Source: Schwartzia sp. (in: firmicutes) (GTDB lineage Bacteria > Bacillota > Negativicutes > Selenomonadales > Selenomonadaceae). From it: a DNA stretch of 8,578 bases. The notes under the pieces were generated by a model. It was given only the letters and a program-made list of their open reading frames with translations. It was not told the origin of the DNA and made no database searches. The DNA lies in the NCBI GenBank assembly GCA_017939945.1, contig JAGAZS010000337.1, forward strand, positions 1 through 8,578, read 5' to 3'. The translations under genes were made by a program, and so were the position numbers. Below, in pieces: positions 1-6,752 of the stretch (position 1 is the first letter of the stretch; each line of letters starts with the position of its first letter).

Positions 1-753
1 GAAGACCTGGCGCGGAACATGGCGCATTTCAAGGACACGCTGTCCGACGCGAACCAGAAGATCGACCGCACCAACGAGGCGGCGGACAAGGGCGCGAAGA
101 ACATCAACAACGCCGTGGAGCAGATGAAGCTCATCGAGACCTCGGTACGGCAGTCCGCCGACGTCATCGCGGAGCTCGGGCGCGAGTCCGACCGCATCGG
201 CACCATCATCGACACCATCACCGCCATCGCGGGCCAGACGAACCTCTTAGCGCTGAACGCCGCCATCGAAGCGGCGCGGGCCGGAGAGCACGGGCGCGGC
301 TTCGCCGTCGTCGCGGACGAGGTCCGGAAGCTGGCCGAGCAGTCCCAGCAATCGGCCAGCGAGATCGCGACCATCATCCAGGCCATCCAGCAGAAATCCG
401 GCAACGCCGTCCAGGTCATGCAGACCGGCGTCGAGCAGGTGGCCAACGGTACGGCGGCTGTGGACGGCGCGGGCGATACGTTCCGCGAGATCGCGAACAT
501 GGTCACCGAAGTGGCCGCCCAGTCGAAGCGCATGGAAGAGATCGTCGGCGGTCTGAATTCCAGCACGGACGTCATTTCCAACGCGGTAGTGAAGATCAGC
601 GACATGAGCAAGAACGCCTCGCAGGAATCGGAAACGGTTTCCGCCTCCACCGAGGAGCAGACCGCCACGGTCCACGAGATCGCCAACGCCTGCCGCAACC
701 TTTCGTCCCTGGCCCAGGAGCTGCAAAGCGTGGTGCAGCAGTTCAAGATCTGA
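1..753 (+). CDS. Methyl-accepting chemotaxis protein, C-terminal signalling domain (5' partial)
   Basis: The reading frame is open from base 1 to the TGA at 751-753, so the N-terminal part (sensor, membrane segments, probably HAMP) lies outside the window. The 250 visible residues are almost all helical heptads. They include the highly conserved hairpin tip of chemoreceptors around visible residues 76-114 (IAGQTNLLALNAAIEAARAG, then GRGFAVVADEVRKLAEQS), which contacts CheA and CheW. A later segment with STEEQTATVHEIA resembles the C-terminal methylation helix modified by CheR and CheB. The protein ends in SVVQQFKI, a hydrophobic/aromatic tail common in Negativicutes receptors. It would pass a ligand signal from a transmembrane sensor to the CheA kinase. 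The ligand cannot be told because the sensor is missing. The internal ATG at 19 is only the first Met in the window and is not proposed as the start. The family call is certain. Confidence 0.96.
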   Translation, partial: EDLARNMAHFKDTLSDANQKIDRTNEAADKGAKNINNAVEQMKLIETSVRQSADVIAELGRESDRIGTIIDTITAIAGQTNLLALNAAIEAARAGEHGRGFAVVADEVRKLAEQSQQSASEIATIIQAIQQKSGNAVQVMQTGVEQVANGTAAVDGAGDTFREIANMVTEVAAQSKRMEEIVGGLNSSTDVISNAVVKISDMSKNASQESETVSASTEEQTATVHEIANACRNLSSLAQELQSVVQQFKI

Positions 754-811
754 CGCTGACAGCTTTTTGCATGAAGTCGTAAGCGGCAGTCAAAATTTAA
801 TAACGCGCGAA

Positions 812-858
812 AAAAGGGGCTGCCCATGAAGATTTTGCCTTCATGCGGCAGCCCTTTT
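812..858 (+). terminator. Strong hairpin terminator after the chemoreceptor gene
   Basis: Two arms of about 20 nt (812-831 and 839-858) pair almost completely: AAAAGGGGCTGCC with GGCAGCCCTTTT, then CATGAAG with CTTCATG. One bulged base sits on each side and the loop is 7 nt. The stem ends in TTTT on the plus strand and is preceded by an A run, so it could also act on the other strand. It lies 58 bp after the chemoreceptor stop and ends the transcript before the next promoter. Confidence 0.85.
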
Positions 859-947
859 ACACTTCCTCCCACCTTTTGATTACGCTACGACGGCATGGGC
901 GCGATTTTCTGCCGCGAACTGCGCGCACGGATAGGGACTCCGTTCCC

Positions 948-976
948 TTGTGGCAAAAACGGCGATATGGTATGCT
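948..976 (+). promoter_or_regulatory. Sigma-70 type promoter of the DUF3298 gene
   Basis: A -35-like TTGTGG (948-953), a 17-bp spacer and the -10 TATGCT (971-976) are seen, with a TG at 968-969 giving an extended -10. Transcription would begin near 983, leaving a leader of about 27 nt that carries the ribosome binding site. The -35 is only a partial match to consensus. Confidence 0.55.
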
Positions 977-1009
977 GAAAATATCTATGAAAAGATAAGG
1001 GGGCTTACC

Positions 1010-2263
1010 ATGAAGAAGAAAACGATTTGCGCGCTGGCGCTTTGCGCGGCGCTTTCCGTCGGGGGCGCGCCCGTGCCGCAGTTGGATGCGCCCGTCGCAT
1101 TGGCGGCGGAGATTGACGCGTCGATCCAATATCTGCCGCTGACGAAGCGCACGCGGTATTTCGCGGACGGCGACCAGACCGGGGCGCTGCTCACCTCCCG
1201 CTGGACCAGCGTCAATTTCGTCGGCAGCGGCGGCAATATCGCCGACGCCCTTTCCGCGTACAGTGCGAAGGAAGGGCAGGACGCCGAGGACGCCCGCGTG
1301 CGGATGACCGACGAAGCGCGTCACGAACGCACCGAGCGGCTGGCGAGCGGCTCGCCCTTTTACGGCCCCTTCGAGCGCACGCGGGACATCTTCGTCCGCC
1401 GCGCCGACTCGCGGGTCGTCAGCCTGATGGAATCCGTTTCGTCTTACACCGGCGGCGTGCATGGCATGTACGGCGTGGGCGGGGTGAATTTCGATGCCCG
1501 GACAGGGCAGCAGCTCGCGCTTTCTGACGTCTGCCCGGATATGGAAGGACTGATCGCGGCAATCATCGCCCAAATGGGCTTCGACTACCCGGACGCCTCT
1601 TTCATGCAGAACGGCAGCACGCTGATGCAGGACATGGTGCGGCAGATGGTTTCGGACGGCGTGATTCCGTGGACACTGGACGCCCGCGGCGTGAGCTTCT
1701 ATTTCAATCCGTACTTGATCGCGTCCTATGCCGAGGGCATCTTCACCACGACGATCCTGTTCTCCGAGCACCCGGAGCTTTTCGCCGGGGACTATGGCGC
1801 CGGCCCCGCGGCATACGCGATGGAGCTGCAGCCGTATCTCGTCACACGGCTCTCGGACAGCCCGCGCGACCATAGGCTGACGGTCTCCGGCCGCGACAAA
1901 GAGCTTGTGATCACTTTCGGCGGCATGAACATCAGCGACCCCGTTTCCGTCGAAGACGTCCATCCCGTCGTGGTCGGGCTCGAGGACGGAAGGCACTATC
2001 TCTATGTGGACTGCCTGCAGGAGGGACGCCGCGTGATCCGCGTCTACGCCCTGGACATGCCGGAGCCGAAGTGCATCGGCGTCCAGCCGATAACGCTGCT
2101 GGCCTCGCCCGTCGACCGCGAGGACGACAAAGAGTGGTACGTGATAACGGATCCGATGGATTTCTCTGCGATCGTGACGGAGGACAGGGGTCTCCCCGTG
2201 GGAACGCAACTCCGCTGCAAGATAGGCTCCGACGGCCGCATTGAATATCGCCGCGAAGGATAA
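1010..2263 (+). CDS. Exported DUF3298 (RsiV C-terminal-like) domain protein
   Basis: 417 residues from the ATG at 1010, which has AAGGGGG (997-1003) six bases ahead. The frame stays open up to 950, but only the 1010 start gives a normal signal peptide: MKKK, a hydrophobic core, and an AxA-type cleavage site around residue 32 (VALA-AEIDA). The mature protein has the hallmark SYTGGVHGMYGVGGVNFDARTG (residues 145-166) followed by LALSDV and, later, FYFNPYLIASYAEGIFTTTI. These match the DUF3298 fold found in the lysozyme-binding anti-sigma factor RsiV and in many secreted Firmicute proteins; a DUF4163-like part probably precedes it. There is no cytoplasmic anti-sigma domain and no sigma-factor neighbour, so an RsiV role is not supported. 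The last 130 residues hold beta-rich strands such as HYLYVDCLQEGRRVIRVYAL. The gene is monocistronic, between two terminators. Function is unknown; an envelope or extracellular binding role is an inference. Confidence 0.85.
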   Translation: MKKKTICALALCAALSVGGAPVPQLDAPVALAAEIDASIQYLPLTKRTRYFADGDQTGALLTSRWTSVNFVGSGGNIADALSAYSAKEGQDAEDARVRMTDEARHERTERLASGSPFYGPFERTRDIFVRRADSRVVSLMESVSSYTGGVHGMYGVGGVNFDARTGQQLALSDVCPDMEGLIAAIIAQMGFDYPDASFMQNGSTLMQDMVRQMVSDGVIPWTLDARGVSFYFNPYLIASYAEGIFTTTILFSEHPELFAGDYGAGPAAYAMELQPYLVTRLSDSPRDHRLTVSGRDKELVITFGGMNISDPVSVEDVHPVVVGLEDGRHYLYVDCLQEGRRVIRVYALDMPEPKCIGVQPITLLASPVDREDDKEWYVITDPMDFSAIVTEDRGLPVGTQLRCKIGSDGRIEYRREG

Positions 2264-2271
2264 GAAAAAAT

Positions 2272-2318
2272 AAAAATACTGCCGCGGGAAAGCGATTTTT
2301 CCGCGGCAGTATTTTTTT
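2272..2318. terminator. Bidirectional terminator shared by the DUF3298 gene and serS
   Basis: A stem pairing ATACTGCCGCGG with CCGCGGCAGTAT, with an A run on the left and a T run on the right, lies between the convergent stops at 2263 and 2330. On the plus strand it ends in seven T; on the minus strand it also ends in a T run. It fits an intrinsic terminator for both genes. Confidence 0.9.
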
Positions 2319-2329
2319 GCGCAGTAATG

Positions 2330-3607
2330 TTATTCCGGCTTCCTGATGACCTTCTCGCCGCCCATGTACGGTACGAGCACTTCCGGCACTACGACGGAGC
2401 CGTCCTCCTGCTGGTAGTTTTCGAGGATCGCGGCCACCGTGCGGCCCACGGCGAGGCCGGAACCGTTCAGCGTGTGGCAGAATTCCGGCTTGTCCTTCGG
2501 CGTGCGGCGGAACCGGATATTCGCGCGGCGCGCCTGGAAGTCGAGGCAGTTCGAGCAGGACGAGATTTCGCGGTAGCGGTTCTGGCTCGGGAACCAGACC
2601 TCGATGTCGTAGGTTTTCGCCGACGTGAAGCCCATGTCGCCGGTGCAGAGCGTCACCACATGATACGGCAGCTTCAGCTGGCGCAGCACTTCCTCGGCGT
2701 CGTCCACCATTTTTTCCAGCGCCGCCCAGGAGTTCTCCGGCTGCTCGAACATGATCAGCTCCACCTTGTTGAACTGGTGCTGGCGGATCAGCCCGCGGGT
2801 GTCCTTGCCCGCGCTGCCCGCCTCGGCGCGGAAGCTGGCCGTGTAGACCGTGTAATGCTCGGGCAGTTTCGCGCCGTCGAGGATTTCCTCGCGGTGGAAA
2901 TTCGTGGCCGGAACTTCCGCCGTCGGCACGAGATACGAATCCAGCCCCTCGATCTTGAACATATCCTCGGCGAATTTCGGGAGCTGGCCGGTGCCGATCA
3001 TGCTGTCACGGCTGACGATGTACGGCGCCAGCATCTCGGTGTAGCCCTGCTTCGCGTGCAGGTCCATCATGAAATTGATGCAGGCGCGTTCGAGCCGCGC
3101 GCCGAGCCCGACATAGAACGTGAACCGCGCGCCGGAAACCTTCGCCGCGCGCTCCGCGTCGAGGATGCCGAGGCCGTCGCCGATATCCCAGTGGGACTTC
3201 GGCTCAAAGGAGAACTGCTTCGGCTCGCCCCATTTGCGGAGCTCCGGATTGTCGTTGTCGTCCACGCCGAGGGGCACGTCCTCCTTCGGCATGTTCGGGA
3301 TGCGCAGCAGGATCTCGCGGAGCTTTTCCTCCGTCTCCTTCAGCTCGCCGTCCAGCGCCGCGATCTTGTCGCCGACCTCGCGCATTTCCTTTACCAGCGC
3401 GTCGGCGTTCTCGCCGTTCTTCTTCATCACGCTGATTTCCTTCGACGCCGCGTTGCGCTTCCCCTTCAAAGCTTCGACCTCGCCGAGGATTTCCCGGCGG
3501 CGCTTCTCCAGATCGGAAAAGTCGTCCAGCTTCATCGGGTTGTGGCGGCGCTCCAGCATCGCCTGCACCTCGTCCAGATGGTCGCGCACAAATTTCATGT
3601 CCAACAT
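2330..3607 (-). CDS. serS: Seryl-tRNA synthetase
   Basis: 425 residues, the usual bacterial length. The enzyme charges tRNA-Ser (and tRNA-Sec where present) with serine in the cytoplasm. The start MLDMKFVRDHLDEV is typical of the family. Residues of about 30-105 form the charged coiled-coil arm that grips the long variable arm of the tRNA. The class II core follows: motif 2 is FRAEAGSAGKDTRGLIRQHQ and motif 3 includes LNGSGLAVGRTVAAILENYQ near the C-terminus. Also seen are the serine-pocket segments TAEVPATN and EISSCSNCLDFQARR. The ATG at 3607 was chosen over the in-frame ATG at 3622 because the family begins with MLD and a GGGGGG ribosome binding site lies 7 bases ahead. There is no T-box: the leader from the promoter is only about 40 nt. 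The upstream neighbour on the same strand is the VOC gene. Confidence 0.97.
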   Translation of the reverse strand: MLDMKFVRDHLDEVQAMLERRHNPMKLDDFSDLEKRRREILGEVEALKGKRNAASKEISVMKKNGENADALVKEMREVGDKIAALDGELKETEEKLREILLRIPNMPKEDVPLGVDDNDNPELRKWGEPKQFSFEPKSHWDIGDGLGILDAERAAKVSGARFTFYVGLGARLERACINFMMDLHAKQGYTEMLAPYIVSRDSMIGTGQLPKFAEDMFKIEGLDSYLVPTAEVPATNFHREEILDGAKLPEHYTVYTASFRAEAGSAGKDTRGLIRQHQFNKVELIMFEQPENSWAALEKMVDDAEEVLRQLKLPYHVVTLCTGDMGFTSAKTYDIEVWFPSQNRYREISSCSNCLDFQARRANIRFRRTPKDKPEFCHTLNGSGLAVGRTVAAILENYQQEDGSVVVPEVLVPYMGGEKVIRKPE

Positions 3608-3614
3608 AAAAAAG

Positions 3615-3620
3615 CCCCCC
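3615..3620 (-). promoter_or_regulatory. Ribosome binding site of serS (decides the start)
   Basis: Read on the minus strand, GGGGGG stands 7 bases before the ATG at 3607, separated by C and a run of T. It lies inside the alternative longer reading frame that starts at 3622, so it favours the shorter start. Confidence 0.6.
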
Positions 3621-3652
3621 ATGGATGCGATTTTTCTTCCGTAATACTATAT

Positions 3653-3681
3653 AGTATATAGTCACAACGCGGGACTGTCAA
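3653..3681 (-). promoter_or_regulatory. Sigma-70 promoter of serS
   Basis: On the minus strand a perfect TTGACA (3681-3676), a 17-bp spacer and TATACT (3658-3653) are seen. Transcription would begin near 3646, about 40 nt before the serS ATG. The perfect 14-bp palindrome ATACTATATAGTAT (3644-3657) overlaps the -10 box and the start point and could be an operator. Confidence 0.8.
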
Positions 3682-3682
3682 A

Positions 3683-3709
3683 CCTGCCGCCCCTTATTTC
3701 TCCGGCAGG
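3683..3709 (-). terminator. Possible weak terminator overlapping the VOC stop codon
   Basis: CCTGCCG (3709-3703 on the minus strand) pairs with CGGCAGG (3689-3683) across a 13-nt loop that contains the VOC stop codon. Only TTTG follows and it merges into the serS -35 box, so termination would be weak and some read-through into serS is likely. Confidence 0.4.
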
Positions 3710-4056
3710 ACTTCCAGCCAATAGCCGTCCGGATCGGAAATGAAGTAAATCCCCATGCCCGGATTCTCGTAGCAGATGCAACCCATTTTCTTGTGCTTCT
3801 CGTGGGCGTCGTCAAAATCCTCCGTCGTGAACGCCAGGTGGAACTCGTTGTCCCCCAGGTTGTACGGCTCCTTCCGATCCTTCAGCCAGGTCAGCTCCAA
3901 AAGATGATGGCTTTGGCAGGCGTCGCCCAGATAGACGATGATGAAATTCTCGTCGGTGATGCGGCGCACTTCCTTCAGCCCCAGAGCCTCCTCATAAAAC
4001 TTCATGCTGCGGTCCAAATCCAGCACATTGATATTGTTGTGGGCAAATCGAAACAT
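3694..4056 (-). CDS. Glyoxalase I-like VOC-family metalloprotein
   Basis: 120 residues, a complete two-module VOC domain. The four metal-ligand positions of glyoxalase I are all present: H6, E54, H73 and E115. They lie in the expected contexts FAHNNINV, HHLLELTW, NEFHLAF and DPDGYWLEV. The length is a little shorter than E. coli GloA (about 135) and close to the compact clostridial type. The likely reaction is isomerisation of the hemithioacetal of methylglyoxal and a thiol to the lactoyl thioester, a detoxification step. The VOC family is broad, however, so the substrate is not certain. The ATG at 4056 has GAGGAG eight bases ahead. It has its own near-consensus promoter and probably reads partly into serS. 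No gloB-like partner is in the window. Confidence 0.85.
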   Translation of the reverse strand: MFRFAHNNINVLDLDRSMKFYEEALGLKEVRRITDENFIIVYLGDACQSHHLLELTWLKDRKEPYNLGDNEFHLAFTTEDFDDAHEKHKKMGCICYENPGMGIYFISDPDGYWLEVLPEK

Positions 4057-4091
4057 GGTTTTCGCTCCTCTCTTGCGTTTGGTATATCTTC

Positions 4092-4120
4092 ATAATATGT
4101 CGGTCATACGGCTGTGTCAA
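4092..4120 (-). promoter_or_regulatory. Sigma-70 promoter of the VOC gene
   Basis: On the minus strand TTGACA (4120-4115), a 17-bp spacer and TATTAT (4097-4092) form a near-perfect promoter. The start would be near 4085, about 30 nt before the ATG. The stretch 4121-4201 upstream shows no gene or clear motif. Confidence 0.8.
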
Positions 4121-4201
4121 TACAAAAAGCCGAGGGAGCGGGAAAACAAGGTCGCCGACACGGGAAATCCTGCGAGGCATACCGTGCGAGACCTGCTGAC
4201 A

Positions 4202-4234
4202 AGAAAAATCGCCGCACAATTTTGCGCGGCGATT
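4202..4234 (-). terminator. Terminator after the bactofilin gene
   Basis: On the minus strand AATCGCCGC (4234-4226) pairs with GCGGCGATT (4215-4207) over a 10-nt loop, followed by a run of T broken by a C. It lies about 20 bp after the bactofilin stop and ends the peptidase-bactofilin transcript before the VOC promoter. Confidence 0.85.
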
Positions 4235-4254
4235 GCCGTTCTTCCTGATAATAC

Positions 4255-4650
4255 TTAATTCGCGGCGGCAGCCGTCGGGGCCGAGTTCCCGAAACGGGTG
4301 TCCATTTCGCTGCGTCCGCGGAATATGCCGCCGTCGGCAATGTTCAGGCTGCGGACGCGGACGTCGCCGACGAGCTGTCCCGTGGCGTGGATGCTGAGAT
4401 TCCCGTCGCAGTCCACGTTGCCCGTGACCATCCCCGCGACAGTCAGGCTTCCCGATTTGATGTCCCCCTGCACGACGCCGCTCTCGCCGATGACGACGCT
4501 GCCCGTAGTCGAAACGCCGCCGTCGATGTGCCCGTCGATGCGGATATTGCCCGAGCCGCTGATCTTGCCCGTGATGGTCGTTTCCCGCCCGATGATCGTC
4601 TCGATATCGCCCGCGGGATTGTCGATGTGTTTTTTCATGCTGCCAAACAT
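4255..4650 (-). CDS. Bactofilin (polymer-forming cytoskeletal protein)
   Basis: 131 residues. A short polar N-terminal tail is followed by a bactofilin core from about residue 17 to 115, made of short repeats that form a right-handed beta-helix (IIGRETTITGKISGSGNIRI, DGHIDGG, VVIGESGVVQGDI, LTVAGMVTGNVDCDG, LSIHATGQLVGDVRV, LNIADGGIFRG). It ends in a disordered Ala/Thr tail. Bactofilins polymerise without nucleotide on the inner face of the membrane and recruit cell-wall enzymes that control cell shape, stalks or spores in various bacteria. The gene starts 25 bp after the stop of an M23 peptidase and shares its transcript. This pairing (bactofilin with an M23 endopeptidase) also occurs in other phyla, as with CcmA and the Csd peptidases in Helicobacter. 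The ATG at 4650 has AGAGG eight bases ahead. Confidence 0.94.
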   Translation of the reverse strand: MFGSMKKHIDNPAGDIETIIGRETTITGKISGSGNIRIDGHIDGGVSTTGSVVIGESGVVQGDIKSGSLTVAGMVTGNVDCDGNLSIHATGQLVGDVRVRSLNIADGGIFRGRSEMDTRFGNSAPTAAAAN

Positions 4651-4675
4651 GGCCTGCGCCTCTTTTCTCCGGCTT

Positions 4676-5701
4676 TTATTCGCCGCCGAGATACAAGATC
4701 GGGTTGACGATCTCGCCGTTTACATGGACTTCATAATGGACGTGCGGGCCGGTGGAAAATCCGGTGCTGCCCATATAGGCGATAATCTGGCCTTTCCGCA
4801 CCGTCTCGCCGACGGAAACCGCGACGGCTTCCGCGTGACCGTAGCGCGTCCAGATGCCGTTGCCGTGGTCGATATCCACCATATTGCCGTAGCCGCCGGA
4901 ATTCCAGCCGGCCGCCGTGACCGTGCCGCTGGCCGCCGCAACAATCGGCGTGCCGTAGTCGTTGGCGATGTCGATGCCCGGATGGAAGTCCGAACCGCCC
5001 CAACGCAGACCGTAAGGCGAGCTGACGTCGCCGCTGGCGGGCCAGAGCGAGGGCAGATAAGCCGAAAGCTGGTTCTGGTACCCGATGGCGCGCTGCTGCT
5101 CGTGAAGGGCTTCACGGACACGCTCCAGATTCTCGCGGCTCATCGCGAGACGCTGACGGATATTGTCCAGCGCGTTGTTGACATGGCGCACGTTCGGCTC
5201 GATCCACGGGCCGCCCTGTCCGTCGAAGCCCTGCCCCTCGGCAGGCAGCTGCGCCGGCGCGTTCTGCGGCGCCTGGTCAACCGGCTGCCCGAGCGCGTCC
5301 TGCGCCGAGTCCTCGGACGGCTGTGCCGACGCGTCCTGGGTTTCCGCCGCCACGGGATCGGCGCCCGCCAACTGGCGAAGCTCGCGCTCGATCTCGTTGA
5401 CCTTTTCCATTTCGTCCTGCAGATCATTGGCCTTTTTCGCCAGACTGGAAAGCTGCTCCTGCTGCGCCGCGTTCACGGTGCGAAGGTCGCGAAGCTCCTG
5501 CTGGTCGCTGAACGAATTCAGCCCGCTGTAAACCGAATAGCCGAAGGAACCGACGAATAAAACCGCGGCGGCCGCGCAGGAAAACGCCGCGTATTTGACC
5601 AGATGCATCGGAAGGCGGATGCTGTGCATCGTTTCGCCCTGGTCGGGAATGATCTTGATGATATATTCCCGTTTCGCATCCGATGAAGTTTGGTTGTCCA
5701 A
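4676..5701 (-). CDS. Membrane-anchored M23 family metallopeptidase
   Basis: 341 residues from a TTG at 5701. In order: a short cytoplasmic segment (REYIIKIIPDQGETMHSIRLP), one membrane helix at about 33-58, a coiled coil at about 65-113, an Ala/Gln/Pro-rich disordered linker at about 115-165, a second helical stretch at about 172-210, and a C-terminal LytM domain from about 225. The zinc ligands are H240 and D244 (FHPGID) and H322 (HVH motif, H320 being the other catalytic His), with H289 in TRYGHA. No key residue is missing, so it should cut peptidoglycan cross-links or stems. The frame is open to a GTG at 5755, but no ribosome binding site precedes it, whereas GGGGG lies 8 bases before the TTG. 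The pairing with the bactofilin downstream suggests locally guided wall cutting that shapes the cell. Confidence 0.93.
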   Translation of the reverse strand: MDNQTSSDAKREYIIKIIPDQGETMHSIRLPMHLVKYAAFSCAAAAVLFVGSFGYSVYSGLNSFSDQQELRDLRTVNAAQQEQLSSLAKKANDLQDEMEKVNEIERELRQLAGADPVAAETQDASAQPSEDSAQDALGQPVDQAPQNAPAQLPAEGQGFDGQGGPWIEPNVRHVNNALDNIRQRLAMSRENLERVREALHEQQRAIGYQNQLSAYLPSLWPASGDVSSPYGLRWGGSDFHPGIDIANDYGTPIVAAASGTVTAAGWNSGGYGNMVDIDHGNGIWTRYGHAEAVAVSVGETVRKGQIIAYMGSTGFSTGPHVHYEVHVNGEIVNPILYLGGE

Positions 5702-5709
5702 AAATAACG

Positions 5710-5714
5710 CCCCC
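5710..5714 (-). promoter_or_regulatory. Ribosome binding site supporting a TTG start of the M23 peptidase
   Basis: On the minus strand GGGGG stands 8 bases before TTG at 5701. No ATG occurs in frame between the promoter and the conserved cytoplasmic segment, and the more upstream GTG at 5755 has no purine-rich site before it. Confidence 0.55.
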
Positions 5715-5781
5715 AAGTAGAGAAAAAAACAACAAAGGCGAACCCCACCCGCCACAAAACAAAATTTCGAGAGGTAAAAGT

Positions 5782-5810
5782 ATTATACCATAAAACGATA
5801 TGGCAAGAAA
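5782..5810 (-). promoter_or_regulatory. Extended -10 promoter of the M23-bactofilin operon
   Basis: On the minus strand TATAAT (5787-5782) is preceded directly by TATGG, a strong extended -10. The -35 position holds only TTTCTT at 17-bp spacing. Transcription would begin near 5775 and leave a leader of about 75 nt. I see no clear terminator between the ung stop (5886) and this promoter, so read-through from ung is possible. Confidence 0.7.
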
Positions 5811-5885
5811 CCATGTCTTTCGACCTATGGTTGTAGAATCAAAGGTAGGGGATTTTTTGTTTGATTTCACATTTGTACTTCTATT

Positions 5886-6560
5886 TCAAATATCGGGGAG
5901 CTGCCAGTCGATCGGTTCCTCCCCGACGCTTTCGAGGAACGTGTTGACGCGCGAGAACGGGCGGCTGCCGAAAAAGCCGTAGCTGGCCGAAAGCGGGCTC
6001 GGGTGCGGCGACTCGACGATGAAATGCTGCGGGCTCGTGATCATCGACTTCTTCTTCCGCGCGGGGCCGCCCCAGAGGATGAAGGCCAGCGGCTTTTCCC
6101 GCTCGTTCAGCAGCGAGATGATCTTGTCGGTGAAAATTTCCCAGCCGCGTCCGCGGTGGGAGTTCGCCTGATGCTCGCGCACGGTCAGCACCGTGTTCAA
6201 AAGCAGCACGCCCTGTTCCGCCCACGGCTTCAGACAGCCGTTGTTCGGAATCCTGCAGCCGAGGTCGGAAGCCAGCTCCTTGAAAATATTGACAAGCGAA
6301 GGCGGCGGCTGGACGCCCGGCTGCACCGAAAAGCTCAGCCCGTGCGCCTGCCTCGGCCCGTGGTACGGGTCCTGCCCGAGGATGACCACTTTCACGTCGG
6401 CGTATGCCGTATAGTGCAGCGCGTTGAAAATCGCGTACATATCGGGATAGATCCGCGTCGTGCGGTACTCGTTGATCAGGAACGCGCGAAGCTCGCGGTA
6501 ATAAGGCTTTTGCAGCTCCCCGTTCAAATAATTCGCCCAATCGTTATGAAAGATTTCCAT
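5886..6560 (-). CDS. ung: Uracil-DNA glycosylase (family 1)
   Basis: 224 residues, close to the usual 225-230. The enzyme removes uracil from DNA after cytosine deamination or dUTP incorporation and starts base-excision repair. The water-activating motif GQDPYHGP has the catalytic D64, with Y67 closing the uracil pocket. LLLNTVLTV gives the uracil-reading N122, and HPSPLSA gives the catalytic H186 with the DNA-intercalation loop. The family pattern is thus complete. The ATG at 6560 (MEIFHNDW) has AGAAGGA about 12 bases ahead, a rather long gap. The frame is open to a TTG at 6590, but that lies upstream of the predicted transcription start near 6586. It is the first gene of the minus-strand group and is divergent from pheA. 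Confidence 0.97.
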   Translation of the reverse strand: MEIFHNDWANYLNGELQKPYYRELRAFLINEYRTTRIYPDMYAIFNALHYTAYADVKVVILGQDPYHGPRQAHGLSFSVQPGVQPPPSLVNIFKELASDLGCRIPNNGCLKPWAEQGVLLLNTVLTVREHQANSHRGRGWEIFTDKIISLLNEREKPLAFILWGGPARKKKSMITSPQHFIVESPHPSPLSASYGFFGSRPFSRVNTFLESVGEEPIDWQLPDI

Positions 6561-6592
6561 ATATATAGACCGTCCTTCTGCTTTTTCCAAAA

Positions 6593-6621
6593 ATTATAGC
6601 ACAATAACTTCGTCCTTAAAA
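6593..6621 (-). promoter_or_regulatory. Promoter of ung
   Basis: On the minus strand the perfect TATAAT (6598-6593) is preceded by TGC (extended -10). TTTTAA lies at the -35 position with a 17-bp spacer. The start near 6586 leaves a leader of about 26 nt. Confidence 0.65.
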
Positions 6622-6687
6622 TTGCCTTGCATACGGCATTTCAAAATTTGCTGTGAAAACTGCGATCGATAAAGCGGGATGGGGATC

Positions 6688-6719
6688 GTTGTGAGGGGAC
6701 GTCAACTCTGCATCACAAC
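6688..6719. repeat. Inverted repeat in the ung-pheA intergenic region
   Basis: GTTGTGA (6688-6694) and TCACAAC (6713-6719) are perfect inverted arms around an 18-bp spacer. There is no T run, so it is not a terminator. It lies about 70 bp upstream of the ung promoter and about 80 bp upstream of the pheA promoter and could be an operator, but chance cannot be excluded. Confidence 0.4.
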
Positions 6720-6752
6720 CGATTTTCATTAAATTTTCATGTTATGTTCGAT

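Noticed and set aside
857..2209. Long minus-strand open frame of 450 codons opposite the DUF3298 gene
   Set aside because: It is Arg/His-rich, resembles no family and exists because of the GC-rich codon use of the plus-strand gene, which has a promoter, ribosome binding site, signal peptide and conserved domain.
2327..3661. Plus-strand open frame of 444 codons opposite serS
   Set aside because: serS on the minus strand is unmistakable; the opposite frame is an antisense shadow with low-complexity Arg/Ala/Val content.
4298..5560. Plus-strand open frame of 420 codons opposite the bactofilin and M23 genes
   Set aside because: It runs through two well-supported minus-strand genes and their gap and has no recognisable domain.
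5831..5872. Possible terminator after ung from ATCAAA and TTTGAT
   Set aside because: The stem is 6 bp of mostly A-T pairs with a 16-nt loop and no T run on the minus strand.
6722..6740. Two direct copies of ATTTTCAT at 11-bp spacing upstream of parS
   Set aside because: The octamers are AT-rich in an AT-rich gap; one helical turn spacing is suggestive but too weak to call an operator.
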